The notes beneath the pieces were generated by a model. That model was given only the letters and a program-made list of their open reading frames with translations, made no database searches and was not told the DNA's origin. Source: Niebla homalea (Eukaryota; Ascomycota; Lecanoromycetes; Lecanorales; Ramalinaceae). Taken from it: a stretch of 64,000 nucleotides of DNA. A program made the translations under genes and the position numbers. The DNA lies in NCBI GenBank assembly GCA_019925105.1, contig JAHGAU010000015.1:930001-994000 (forward strand), in the 5' to 3' direction. Numbering within the stretch: position 1 is the stretch's first letter; every line of letters starts with the position of its first letter. Positions 52,557-63,547 of this stretch are shown piece by piece.

Positions 52557-52710
52557 TATTACGTATAAACAGTATAATAAGCATAGCGTAAAGGCATAAA
52601 ACTATGAATACTTGGCGCGCACCCATATAACTAGCAACACCGTTTATAGTTGCAATCCAGGCAGTTACCACTCCACCCTCAATACCTGCACTTCGTCTTT
52701 TTCCCTGACA
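52557..52710 (+). repeat. Array LTR d, half RIPed and half intact
   Basis: 154 bp. The first 55 bases are RIP-mutated (attacgtataaacagtataataagcatagcg); from cttggcgcgcacccatataactagcaacacc to ccctgaca the sequence is essentially unmutated and equals the solo LTR at 5330-5424. It ends at the outer TSD gatat of the array. Confidence 0.92.
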
Positions 52711-52715
52711 GATAT

Positions 52716-55120
52716 TAACGGCGTTATATATTTTAATTTTATATTAATAAATAAAGTAATAATATAAAATATAATAAATAAAGCGATTAATAAATTAAAA
52801 AAGGATAAAGCCCCGGGCCCAAATAAGATTCTTAATAGATTCTTATTAATAATAATTTTACCATTTAAAAGGGGGTTTTTTTTAATATACTTTAACGTTA
52901 ATTATTATTTATATAAGTTTAAAAAAATAAAAATAATTATTTTTAAGAAGCTTATTAAGCCGGATTACTTTAAAATAAAATCTTATAAACTTATTATATT
53001 CTTTTATACGTTAAGGAAAATCCTAAAAACGGTAATAATAAAAATCCTTAATAACTATATAAAGAATTACGGACTTCTCCCCGATTAATAAATAAAAATA
53101 AAAAGAAATTAATTAATAAAAATAATTTTTAAAGGATTAATTAATAGTATATATACAGTATAAAATTACGGGAAGAACTATATTATAAGTCTTTTTTTTT
53201 TTAATATTATAAATATTTTTAATAAAGTAAATTATTAAAAGTTATTATATATTTTAAAGAAAAAAGGGATATTATTTTTCTTAATTAAATAAATAAAATT
53301 TTTTAATTAATTAAGTTACGTTAATTAACTTAAAATAAAAGATAAACTTAATAAAGCTTATTATAATAAAAATTTCTTAAAGACTATTTATTTCTTTTAT
53401 ATTATTTTTATTTTTTAATAATTTATTAATTATAAAGCTTATTAAGTTAAAATAAAAGGTTTAAGTTAAAGGCTTTATTAATAACGTTTACCTTTTAACC
53501 TATAATATTTATATACGTATAAATTATTAAAATTAAAATAAACTTATAAAGTTTATTTTTAATAAATAAAAACTTACGGGGCTTAATTTATATTATATAA
53601 ATATAAGTTTATTTATATAATTAAAAGCTTAAATCTATATAATATAATAATTATAATAAATTTAAATAAAATTATAATAAAGCCGGATATTAATATTAAA
53701 ATCCTTAATCTTTAAATAAATAAGAAACTTAATTAAAAGGATTATATAAGAAAAATTGAAAAGAAAATAACTTTATAAAAAAAAGGCTTTATTTATCTTA
53801 TTATATTAATATAAGGAATAACGTTATAAAAGGCCCGGACTATTTATTAAGCCGTAATAAAGTTAATTATAATATATATTATAGCTATTTAATATATATT
53901 TAAAAGTACTCCGGGATATAAGAAAAAGTTTATTTAAATATTATAGAAAGTCCAGAATTAATATTTAAGAATAATTAATAATAATTATAAAGTAACCTTT
54001 ATCCCGGTATTAAAGTTTAAGGTTTTTATACTGTTAATTAAAGTTTTATTAAATTAAATCCTCGCTTAAATAAGGTTAAAGAAATATATATACTTAATTA
54101 TAATAATAAGAAACGGGCGGATCCGCCAGAATCTTAATAAGCCTTAAGCTAAAAAGAGTAAATTAAGGATACTTATCCCCCCCCCTTTTATTAAAATGAA
54201 ACAGGAATAAATTAAGAAAGAAATTAACTTTATTAATATCCCGGAAGTTAATTTAAGTATATATAAACTCCCGTTAAATATAAGAAAAACCGAGATTAAA
54301 AGGATTTAAAGAGTAAAAGCTATAACGATTATTTTATAAATTATAATAAAATAAATTAAGCGTTAACGGAAATATAAAAACTTTATATTTTAAAATTATT
54401 ATTATTTAATTTTTAACGATAAAAAGATTATTAATAAGTATTTCTATTATTATAATATTATAAAGAAAAATAATAACGTATTAACGATTTAACTTTAAAT
54501 AAGTAAAAACGGGTTACCTTATTTCCTATTTATTATATATATTAAAGGTTAGATAAATACCGGATATAAATACAAATAAAGAAAATAAAACGTTATATAT
54601 ATTTTTATTTCTTATTTTTTATTTATAGAAATTAAGTTAAAACTTATAATAAAAGTTAATACTTATAATTACCGTTAAATATTATTTATAAAACGAAATA
54701 TCCGAGTAATTATTAAGTTTATAATATTTACCAGATTATTATTATAAGTTAATTTTATTATAAAGATAAATAAAATTATTAAAAACTTTATAAAGAAGGT
54801 TTATTATTAATTAAAGAAGAAAAAGAGAAACGGAAACCGGTTACGTTAATTATATAAACCGGAAAATATTTTTTATAATTATAAAAATATAATAATAAAT
54901 ATTTATTAAAAGTCCTTAAAAAAGTTAACGGCAATAATAATATAAAAGGGGTATATATTAAATACGTAAATATTAATAAGGACGTTTAAAGGTATTACGT
55001 AAGGTTAAAGTAATATAAATATATAAAGGAATAAAAAAATAATAAACTTAAAAGTAACCTTTATAAGGATACGGTCGTAATATTATAGATTTTCTTAAGG
55101 GAGTTAAAATATAAAAAATA
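52716..55120 (+). pseudogene. LD ORF2 3' part (RT and C-terminus), RIP-inactivated
   Basis: Resumes LD directly after the array. aaagccccgggcccaaataag at 52806 is the KAPGPDGI motif almost unchanged (KAPGPNKI). KPDYFKIKSYKLI follows near 52960. The rest matches LC to the end of ORF2. The LINE ends at the (TCAA)n tail at 55309-55327. Confidence 0.78.
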
Positions 55121-55339
55121 TATAAATAAATTATTATTCTTTAAACGGCTATTAACATTTTTTACCTTAAGGGATAAAGGGTAAAAGCCTGGTAAACGCC
55201 GGTTTTTACTTTAACGTTATAAGTATCAGATTTTTATAATTATTAGTAAGGTTAAAAGGCCGCGTATTAAGGAACGCCGGAATTAACTTAACTAGATCCG
55301 TAGTATAAATCAATCAATCAATCAATCAAATTTACGGAA

Positions 55340-55760
55340 AGAAATAATCTTTTAAGAAAATAAATTACTTTTTTTATATCCTATATACTTTAAAGATATC
55401 GTTAAAATAAAAGGTTAAGTTAATAAAGTTATATTCCCCTTTAAGGATAAAAAAGGATAATTCCGGGTTTAATTTAAGGATAACTCTTAATATAATATTT
55501 ATAAGTTTAATAAAAATAAATAAGGATATACGTATTCTTTAAGGTATCTTTATAGATTATAGCTATTTAATATTTAATACGTTAAAAGTAAAATAATATC
55601 GGTTATTAAAGTATATTTTTATTACTTAATATTTATACTTTATATTTACTTAAAAAAAGGTTTTATATAATAAAATTCTAAATAAATTATATACCCTTTT
55701 TATTAACTTTATATAAAATATAAGTAATACTTTATATATAAAATAATAATTAAATATAAA
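55340..55760 (-). pseudogene. GM reverse transcriptase, N-terminal part
   Basis: Minus-strand frames read RVILKLNPELSFFILKGEYN, then DIKKVIYFLKRLFLS, joining VNFIIEVKTII at 25490 once LINE LD is removed. The pattern (F.DD-type turn, KG, then DxxxxLxRLxxAG) fits the fungal Gypsy RT lineage in which the palm ends in KGP...HxxDxxxILxRL. Frame changes are needed, so this assignment is tentative. Confidence 0.6.
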
Positions 55761-58700
55761 TTATAATTTAACTTTATTTTCTTTTTCTATAAATATAAAA
55801 AGTACGTTTTATATATTTATTTATTTATTTATTTATATATATTTTTTATATATATTTAACTTAATTCCTTATTATATAATCATTTTAAGTTAATATTTTT
55901 TATTATTTAATAATTATTAATAATAGCTTTATATAGCTTAATCTTTAATCTTAATATTACTTAATGTAAAAGTTAATCCGTTATAAAGATCTTATATAAT
56001 TCTTTTATACTTATATTTTTATACGTTTATAGTACTTAAAATATCTTAAGTTTTACTTAATTATTTAGAATAATATTTCTTAATATAATATTTTCTTTTT
56101 TTATTTATGCTTATAGCTTTTTATATAACTTTAAAGTATTAATTTTTCTTCTTATTATCCTTTTATCCGTTAAGAATATAATTTATAATAATTTTAATTT
56201 AATATTTACTTCTTTATTTTTTAGTTTTAAAATTAATTTATCCGTTATTTTATATACGTATTTTAAATAAATTTAATAAGTACCGTATTTATACTTTAAT
56301 AGTCCTTAATAAATTATTAAGTTATCGGGTTATTTAATTCTTAAAATTATACTTTTTATGATAAGTAAATAATTTTTATTATTTTTATTTTTTATTTACT
56401 TTATCTTCTTTTTTATATTATTTTAATATATAGTTTTCTTCTTTTTATCGTTAACTTCTTTAAGTTATTAATTGCTTTTTTAATATATATAATCGTCCGT
56501 TTTTATTATTATAAGTATTATTAATTTAATTAATATCGCTTTTTCTTTATATATTATATATTCTTTATATTATTTAACGCTATTTTACGTAATTAATAAT
56601 AACTTTAAGTATTATATTATTTTTTCGTTTATTTTATTAAGTAATAAATTTATAAATTTAATTATTTTTTACTTTTATTTAATAAGTTATTATTAATATA
56701 ATATAAAGCTTATTTTTAATTTTAAACTATTAATTAAATTATTTATTATATCTTCTTTAACTCCCTTATCGTCTTTTTAATACTTTTAAGCTTCTTTATT
56801 ATCTTTTAAGTATTCCCGTTACCGTTTTATTCCTTCCGATTCTTTTAAACTTTGACTTAATTATTCTTATTTACTTCTTATTTAACTTACTTTTTTTTTA
56901 CCCCGTTTTATCGCTCCAACTTATTCCCGGTCTTTTTTTATTTATTTTAATTATCTCCTATATATTTTTTCTTCTCCTTAAATATATAAATATACCTTTT
57001 TTTTCTTATTAATTAATTATTAAAATATACGCCCTTAAAGCCGATTCTATTCTTTAAACTTTTTCTTTTCCTATAATTTATTAATTTTATTTTACCCCGT
57101 TTTATCGCTCCAACTTATTCCCGGTCTTTTTTTATTTATTTTAATTATCTCCTATATATTTTTTCTTCTCCTTAAATATATAAATATACCTTTTTTTTCT
57201 TATTAATTAATTATTAAAATATACGCCCTTAAAGCCGATTCTATTCTTTAAACTTTTTCTTTTCCTATAATTTATTAATTTTAATTATTTTTCTTATTTT
57301 TCAATTTAATCTTTAAGTTCTTTATATTATTCTTATACTTAAATAAGTTTAACTTAATTTCTTTTTTTAATATTATTATGTTTTTATAATATAATTTTTT
57401 ATATATTAACTTTTAATATATCTTATTTAATAGATATATTTAAGGTTTAAGTAATTAAATATTTTCTTTATAAATAGTATTTTTAATCTTTAATATTTTT
57501 ATTTAAATTTTAAAGTTAACCGTAATTAATTTAAACTTTAAAAGTCTTAATAAAATATTATAATTTAAGTTATTTCTTAATATTATAAATACTTATACCA
57601 AATTAATTATTTTTATAATTTAAATATTAAATGTAATTTATATGTAAAATAATATATAATTTCCGTTTATTATTAATATATTTAAGTAATTAATTCCGAG
57701 CAATTTTAAAAGTTTTTTTTTATCTGTAATTCTTTTATTATACTTAAGTTAATTATAATAATATTTAATCCTTAATCGGTTTTTATATTAAATAATTTAT
57801 TTATTTATTTTAATTAATAAATAATTATTATTTTTATAAAGTATATTTATTTATTCTTATTAAGTATAGCTTTAAGGTTTTATTTTAAGCTTATAATTAT
57901 AATATTATTAATCTTAAGTCGTTTATTTTAAATCGTTTCCTATATCCTTTTTCTATTATTTTTAAGAACTTTTTAATAATTATAATTTTCTTATAACGTA
58001 TATAATTAAAATTTAATACGTTCTTTATAAGTTAATTTATCTTTTTCTAAAATATAATAAAAGTTATATTAAGTATATCGTAAAGAATACGATATTATTA
58101 AATAATAAAATCTATTTAACGTTTAAAACCTACTCCTTAATAGTCCGATAATTTATGAAAGTTCTTTCTTCCTTTTAATTTTCGCTTTTCCTTTTAATTT
58201 CCTTTTTATTTACTCCTTAATTTATATAAGTTTAACTCCTTCTTTTAAATCGTTATCTTTAACTTATTATTGTTTCGTAATTATATTTACTATTATACTT
58301 ATTTTATAGTTAACGTTTTTATTAGGAAGGTACCCTTCTTTACGGTAATAATTTCGTAATTAAAGCCGTCGACAACTTTTTTATTATTAATTTTATTAAG
58401 GATTTTTCCTTTTTCCTATATAATTAAGGCGATAATTATAATGTTTATTAATATATTCAATTAATTATTAAGCGGTATAATTATAAATAATAATAATAAT
58501 TAATAATCCGTATTATAACGCCCGTTTTTATAGTCTTAATCCTTTTTTTATATATATTTCCTTTTATTAAAGCTTACGTTATTTCCGTTATATCTTTATT
58601 TATAACTTATATATTTTTCCGTTAAAAATATATTATAATGTTTATAATAAATAAAACATAATTTTGTATTAAATAACTTAAAGCTATTAATATAAAGGTT

Positions 58701-59893
58701 TTTGAATTTAACCGGATTGAATGATTTTAAAGTAAATTAATTATTTCTTTTAATATCTTAATTAATATATAAATTCTATTAATAATTTCACGGCCTTTAA
58801 TTTATGTTTTCCGTTTAATTATTAATATTTTATTAAAATAAATTTTAAGGTTAATTTTAATATTTAAGTTATTAAGGTAATATTGCTTACGGTAATTATA
58901 TAAACGTTATTTATATTATTAAGACGTCTTAAAGTTTTTTATTTATATGATTTTAAGGATATTTAATTTATCGCGTTCTTTTTATTTATAATATTTATAT
59001 AATTCCGTCGTAATTAATGTATATTAAATTTATTTTCAACGTAGCTTCTGTAGGTCTTTATTTATATAATTTAATTAATTTATAAATATTTAAGCTTTAA
59101 GATTTACCTTTTATTTTGTCCCTTTTTCTTAAGTTCTTATTTCATTTTTATTCCTTTTATAATCCGTTTTATTTTAAGGTATATTTTATAAAGATTAAGC
59201 TCTTTATATACGTTTTTTATTAAATATTTATAAAGCTTTATATTTATTGAATTATTTTTAAAATAATTAATTATATTTTTCAATATATATTTAATTATTC
59301 TATTTATTATATTCTTTAACCTTCCGGGTTTAATATCTTTTCCGTTTAAGTTATATATAATACGGAGTATACGTTTATAATAATTAAAAATAGAATTAAT
59401 TCTTTAAAATAATACTTTAATATTATTTATTACTTATTCCATAAGGTTATTAAGATTTAATTTTAAGAATTCTTAACTTAATAATTTCTGGAAGTTCTTT
59501 ATATTTTCTTTTTTTAACGTTATTTATCGTTTTATTTATAAGTAAGGTTTTAATTTCTAATTACTTTATTTAATACGTTACGTTTTTTTTAAGTTTTATA
59601 TTTATTACGTTTATTTATTAATTAAAAGAAATATCTTTTCCGATTTTTTTATACGTTATGGATTTATCTTTATATATTATTTAATTTAATTTCTTATTTA
59701 TTAAGTTTTCTTAATTTATAAAATAAAGTTTTGATTCCGGATTATATTATAATTTTTTATTATAAAGTTTCCGATAATTTTAAGGTGAAGACTAAGATTA
59801 TTAATAATATTATAGAGTTTTCTTTTATATTTAACTTTAGTATTATTATTAAGGAAGATACCTAAAATTATTTAAGTATTTCTTTTATTTTAT
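55761..59893 (-). other. GM 5' internal region (gag/protease expected), unassigned
   Basis: About 4.1 kb that is pyrimidine-rich on the plus strand, hence likely coding on the minus strand. Remnant frames, for example around 58450-58150 with many Lys codons and RIP-type stops, show no domain I recognise. It contains the 194-bp tandem duplication. Confidence 0.45.
56896..57283. repeat. Perfect 194-bp tandem duplication
   Basis: Bases 56896-57089 and 57090-57283 are identical as far as I can read, head to tail (each contains ccccgttttatcgctcc and gcccttaaagccgattc). The flanks diverge at once on both sides. No difference between units, so it is younger than the RIP around it, or too short to be mutated. 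Confidence 0.92.
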
Positions 59894-59898
59894 ATATA

Positions 59899-60070
59899 TG
59901 TTATGTGCACTGTGCGCATGCCAAGACCTCTACGGACACTAAGGCCCAAAGGGGTATAGCGGACGCCCGGTGCTTGGCGCACACTTATATTGCGCACCTT
60001 CATAGCTAGATACTCACTCATTATATATATTACACCCACATTTTTACCTCAGTACTCTCAGTACCTAATA
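59899..60070 (+). repeat. S2 5' LTR (F2)
   Basis: 172 bp, TGTTATGTGCACTGTGCGCATGCC...GTACCTAATA. Contains ggtgcttggcgcacac (core cttggcgc) and cttcatagctagatactcactca. Nearly unmutated except its last bases. Confidence 0.92.
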
Positions 60071-60072
60071 AA

Positions 60073-60085
60073 TGGTAGCAATAGC
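60073..60085 (+). promoter_or_regulatory. Primer-binding site of S2
   Basis: TGGTAGCAATAGC, 2 bp after the LTR; identical to S3. The matching tRNA 3' end would be GCTATTGCTACCA. Confidence 0.75.
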
Positions 60086-60815
60086 TTCAGTCATCTGAGT
60101 TTTTAATACAGATGTTATATAACCTTTAGCACCCTATCATCAGCGGTAATTACGTTGTAGCTTATCCACCTAATTCCTTATATCATCAGAGTCTTTAACT
60201 AAACATCTTACCGTTATGCCTTTAATTACTATATTAATAGCCTTAACTGGCTCGATCATATTATCCTCGATACTGTTATATTCATTAACTCTTAAATCGA
60301 TTGGATTATTCGTACCTTAAACCTTACCTATAAGATCCAGGGCCTTATTACCAATAGTTTCACCAGTAAGCTCACCAGTTAGCTGCTTCGCACCCAAATC
60401 CTACCTTACCATCTACGACCTCTATATAAGATTTGTACCTCTTAAATCTCTTACTTTACTAAAATTAATATCCTTAGTTAAAGTGTTATTATTACGGGTC
60501 CTTCCCACCATGATACTTAAAGACCTCTACCGCAAATTTACACCATTAGCCAAACATAAGTAAGAGCCTTTAGCCAAGCCACCTACAATTATTATGGATA
60601 AGCTTCGAAGCGATATTTAAGTTAATAGCGAGAAGATTTATAAGGCTATAATAAAAGCCGTAAAAAGGCTCAGGAGCTTAAAATACAAATAAATATGCCT
60701 TTAAGAGAGGCATATATAAATTAGCTAAATAACAGCTAAAGCCTTACCATGCTTATAAGGATCACCCGTAACCCGTTAATACGCCCACTCCCCACGGCCC
60801 AAGTAAAACCCAACT

Positions 60816-60912
60816 TGGTAAAACTACGGACATCACGGTTTTAAGCGATTCAGCTTAATCACAATTCTCAAATCTATGACTATATCCCGGGTAGATCACG
60901 ATAAATGCCCGG
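60816..60912 (+). other. Conserved 3' domain in S2
   Basis: Runs ggtaaaactacggacatcacgg ... gcgattcagcttaatc ... tatcccgggtagatcacg ... gcccgg. Aligns with S1 3418-3508 and S3 63266-63366. The cccggg and gcccgg can pair around a 15-16-nt loop. A second shared block, tactcggcgctaa through ccccggaacc (about 61005-61035), also occurs in S3 (63431-63476). Confidence 0.75.
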
Positions 60913-61063
60913 CTTGCGGTTTTTCGATTTTTCAACTTTCCTTTAGCAACCAGCCTTAATGTTTAATAACCATTATTTCCTTTTACTTCCTTAGTATACT
61001 CGGCGCTAAATACACTTAATCCCTGGCCCCGGAACCGCTTTCCTTTATAAAGACTTTAACCTT

Positions 61064-61100
61064 ACCGTCGCAACGAGGGCGTTACGGTCTTTCTTTTTAT
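61064..61100 (+). other. Hairpin plus T-rich tract before S2 3' LTR
   Basis: accgt-cgc-aacg-aggg-cgtt-acggt forms a 9-bp stem with a 3-nt bulge and loop aggg (61064-61088), followed by ctttctttttat. No polypurine tract is visible. Confidence 0.65.
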
Positions 61101-61108
61101 GGTGTATT

Positions 61109-61280
61109 TATTATGTGCACTATACGTATGCCAAGACCTTTACGGACACTAAGGCCTAAAAAGGTATAGCGGACGCCCGGTGCTTGGCGCATACTTATAT
61201 TGCGCACCTTCATAGTTAGATACTCACTCATCATACATATTACACCCACATTTTTACCTCAGTACTCTCAGTACCTGACA
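61109..61280 (+). repeat. S2 3' LTR (F2)
   Basis: 172 bp, aligned end to end with the 5' LTR. A handful of C-to-T/G-to-A changes at the left (actatacgtatgcc), and an intact terminal cctgaca. Confidence 0.92.
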
Positions 61281-61285
61281 ATATA

Positions 61286-61560
61286 TTAATTAATTCCTTT
61301 TTAAATTTAAAGAATTAAGGGATTCTTAATAATATTTTATTATTCCTTAAAAAGAGGTTAATAAAGTTTATTATTAAATAATCTTTAATAATACTTATAG
61401 TTATTAATAAATACGGGATAACCCCGTAACTTATATAAATTTATTTTAATTTTTTCTATCCTTCATTTAATATAAAGTAAAAAAATATATACTCTTTTTA
61501 ATAAAAAAAATAAAATAATAATAAAAAGAATAATAATACCGTAATTAATTCCCTAATTTA
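61286..61560 (-). other. GM internal sequence between S2 and S3
   Basis: About 270 bp of RIP-saturated A+T sequence continuing GM. Nothing recognisable. Ends with TSD attta of S3 (61556-61560). Confidence 0.5.
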
Positions 61561-61712
61561 TGTTAGGGACTCAGCAGAGCTGATCCTTGCTTACCGCGGA
61601 ACGGGGTTCCGCATTGCTTGGCACCCGCACTCACTGTACATAGCTTACCACCATGCACCTAGATAGATCATCATTTATTTACATTATCCATACTTTTACT
61701 AAGGCTCTCACA
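61561..61712 (+). repeat. S3 5' LTR (F3)
   Basis: 152 bp, TGTTAGGGACTCAGC...GGCTCTCACA, almost without RIP. Two perfect hairpins: tcagc-aga-gctga (61571-61583) and gcggaac-ggg-gttccgc (61596-61612). The core is gcttggcacccgcactcac, then catagc and ctagatagatcatca as in F2/F4. Confidence 0.92.
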
Positions 61713-61715
61713 ATT

Positions 61716-61728
61716 TGGTAGCAATAGC
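61716..61728 (+). promoter_or_regulatory. Primer-binding site of S3
   Basis: TGGTAGCAATAGC, 3 bp after the LTR end; the same 13 bases as S2. Confidence 0.75.
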
Positions 61729-61924
61729 GAGTTCATCCATCTCACGGTACTCATAGTGATAATACCAGAGACGCATACTTCAGATAACGAGTAAACGCGG
61801 TAGTAATACCGAGAATCTCTTTACCGACAGATCCTTTAACTAAGAATCTAACCTTCATTTATCTTCTATTTATTTACTTTATCTTATCTCTTAAACGTCG
61901 CAATTATAGGTAATAAACGTTATT

Positions 61925-63110
61925 ATTTAAGGTACGCTTTAACGCCTTTATTAATCGAAGTTAATTAACAGGCTCTTATTAAGGCGGAGCATAATATAAA
62001 GGCCGTAAAATAAATAAATATTAAAAATGAAGTACTTAAGGATAAGCTTATTCCATTATTACCCTTAAATCTCCCCTTAGAATCCCTCTTAAGTAAAGAT
62101 AATATATTATAAATCACTATAAGCGAAAAGCAATTCTAAGTTCTTTTAGCTTTAATTCAAAACGTACTTATAACTATAATATCCAGGGCAGATATACCCA
62201 AGTTCAGGTTTAAAGATATTAGCTTCTTTAATCCCAATAATAATAATATTAAGCCGGTAATATATATGAATAACTTAAGAATCTATTATAACGTTTTCTT
62301 TTTTACTTAACGTCTTAATATTAAGGAGGTTAATCCACGGTATATCGATTAATACCTATAAAATAAAGCTAAGAATTAATATATAAATAAGTTAAATAAA
62401 ATTAATAGGGTCGGGATATATATAAGGTTTAATCTTTAGATTATTGAGCTCGAAAAAAGATTTAAGGAATCACCTATAGTAACTTTTTAAAAGCTTAAAT
62501 TATTCCGTTATACTATTAATAATATCCGTGCCCGTAAGGACTTTAAAGAGTATATTTAAAAAATTATTATTCTTAATAAATATACTATAAGCTTCTTAAT
62601 TAAGGCCGGTTAAGTAATAACTACGTATAATTACCTTAACGTCTACCTCCGGACGCAGCTTTTTATGCCTATAGTTACTTTAATAATTACGGATTTTATT
62701 CAATAAATTAACGAGGTTAAGTATAATTAATTTAATATATACAGATTATATATATACTTATTAATAAACCGTTTATTTAGTAACTTAAATCGCTAATAAG
62801 ATACTTAGAAACCTTATTTATACCATAATTTTAAAAAGAAGGAGAAATATAAGCTAAATCCTTATCCTTAAAAAAGAGTATTTAATTAATACGTTAAGAA
62901 AGAGGAGTAAGTATATTATATACGTAATAACGGTAATATCGAAGTCGATAATAATAACGATAATAATAACGGAGATAAAGCCTTATTTATAGGCTTTATT
63001 ATAGTTTTTAAAGAATTTATACTTAAATCATTTATAATATTTATATTATCCAAAATATTTACTTTAACAGAAGATATAATACTTATATTTATAGATAAAT
63101 AATACTCTAT
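61925..63110 (+). pseudogene. S3 gag-like protein, RIP-inactivated
   Basis: A single frame (codons in phase with CAA at 62158) remains collinear for about 1.1 kb. It reads QALIKAEHNIKAVK, then LLALIQNVLITIISRADIPK. RFKDISFFNPN and VIYMNNLRIYYNVFFF lead into AKN.YINKLNKINRVGIYIR. The next part is FNL.IIELEKRFKESPIVTF and YTINNIRARKDFKEYI, and it ends SFLIKAG.VITTYNYLNVYL. The stops (TAA, TAG) stand where Gln or Trp would fit, for example AKNW and FNLW. The capsid-like W...L pattern, size and position behind a PBS indicate retrotransposon gag. It ends in an Asn/Asp-rich tail near 62960. The start codon is lost. Confidence 0.7.
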
Positions 63111-63265
63111 TTAATTACCATATAAATCACACTTAGTAATTACGAGTTAATGCTGTATTTACTTCGATAAATTCCCCTCCCGTAATATACTATATTAATA
63201 CCTTTAAGAAGTTTATTACCACGAATATTAGCAAATCGACTACGGATAACCCGTCAGTACTTAAC

Positions 63266-63366
63266 CCGGTAATACCTCGGAAATCACGGATTTAAGTGAT
63301 TTAACTTAATTATAATACTTAAATCCACGATTATTTCCCGGGTGCGATTACGATAATTACCCGGGT
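63266..63366 (+). other. Conserved 3' domain in S3
   Basis: cggtaatacctcggaaatcacgg ... gtgatttaactta ... tttcccgggtgcgattacg, aligned with S1 and S2. Perfect 7-bp stem cccgggt/acccggg around a 15-nt loop. Confidence 0.75.
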
Positions 63367-63509
63367 CGATTATTTTACCTTTTACCTTTTATTATACGCT
63401 TCTTAGCAATAACCTTTTTATATTATTACCCCTACGTATGCTCGGCGCTAAGATAGGCCCATATAAGGCTCCGGAACCCCTTAATATACACTTTTATTGT
63501 TATTATTAC

Positions 63510-63534
63510 TGCTTATAGGGTATAAGCATTTTTT
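63510..63534 (+). other. Hairpin plus T-tract before S3 3' LTR
   Basis: tgcttata-ggg-tataagca is a perfect 8-bp stem, followed by tttttt (63529-63534 region). It lies in the same place as the hairpins of S1 and S2, with unrelated sequence. Confidence 0.65.
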
Positions 63535-63547
63535 GTAAGTAATAAAT

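Larger units (their letters stand above)
28444..52710 (+). mobile_element. Tandem array of F1 elements: LTR-int-LTR-int-LTR-int-LTR
   Basis: Four 154-bp F1 LTRs (28444, 29467, 38096, 52557) alternate with three F1 internal units. The whole array has one outer 5-bp TSD gatat (28439-28443 and 52711-52715) in LD, so it grew from a single insertion, most simply by unequal recombination between LTRs. Unit 1 is uninterrupted (869 bp); units 2 and 3 each carry a Gypsy element at the same base with TSD tataa. The array LTRs lack about 9 bp that S1 has (around gcgcaggcacac). Confidence 0.93.
25503..55327 (+). mobile_element. LINE LD, full-length, split by the F1/Gypsy array
   Basis: 12-bp TSD aaatttacggaa (25491-25502 and 55328-55339) inside GM. 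A 14-nt leader gagaagaagaggag precedes ATG 25517. The body is 25503-28443 and 52716-55327, separated by the array 28444-52710, which has its own TSD gatat. The tail is tcaa x4-5. Relative to LC it has a deletion of about 240 bp at 28262 (LC 13802-14040), just before the RT. Confidence 0.93.
59899..61280 (+). mobile_element. S2: small non-autonomous LTR element, family F2
   Basis: 1382 bp with 172-bp LTRs (59899-60070, 61109-61280) and TSD atata (59894-59898, 61281-61285). It is far less RIP-mutated than its surroundings. The internal 1038 bp have a PBS, a leader segment shared with S3 (ctttaactaaacatcttacc, 60193), the conserved 3' domain and a hairpin/T-tract. A short frame from ATG at 60594 (MDKLRSDI then TAA) faintly recalls the gag start of S3, but nothing longer is coding. 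Confidence 0.92.

Noticed and set aside
28444..52710. Two independent Gypsy insertions into a preferred site
   Set aside because: Identical site and TSD could be site preference, but the shared left-versus-right LTR differences favour duplication of one insertion.
61561..61575. Telomere-like ttaggg at the S3 LTR start
   Set aside because: A single unit within a TG...CA LTR terminus; no tandem array.
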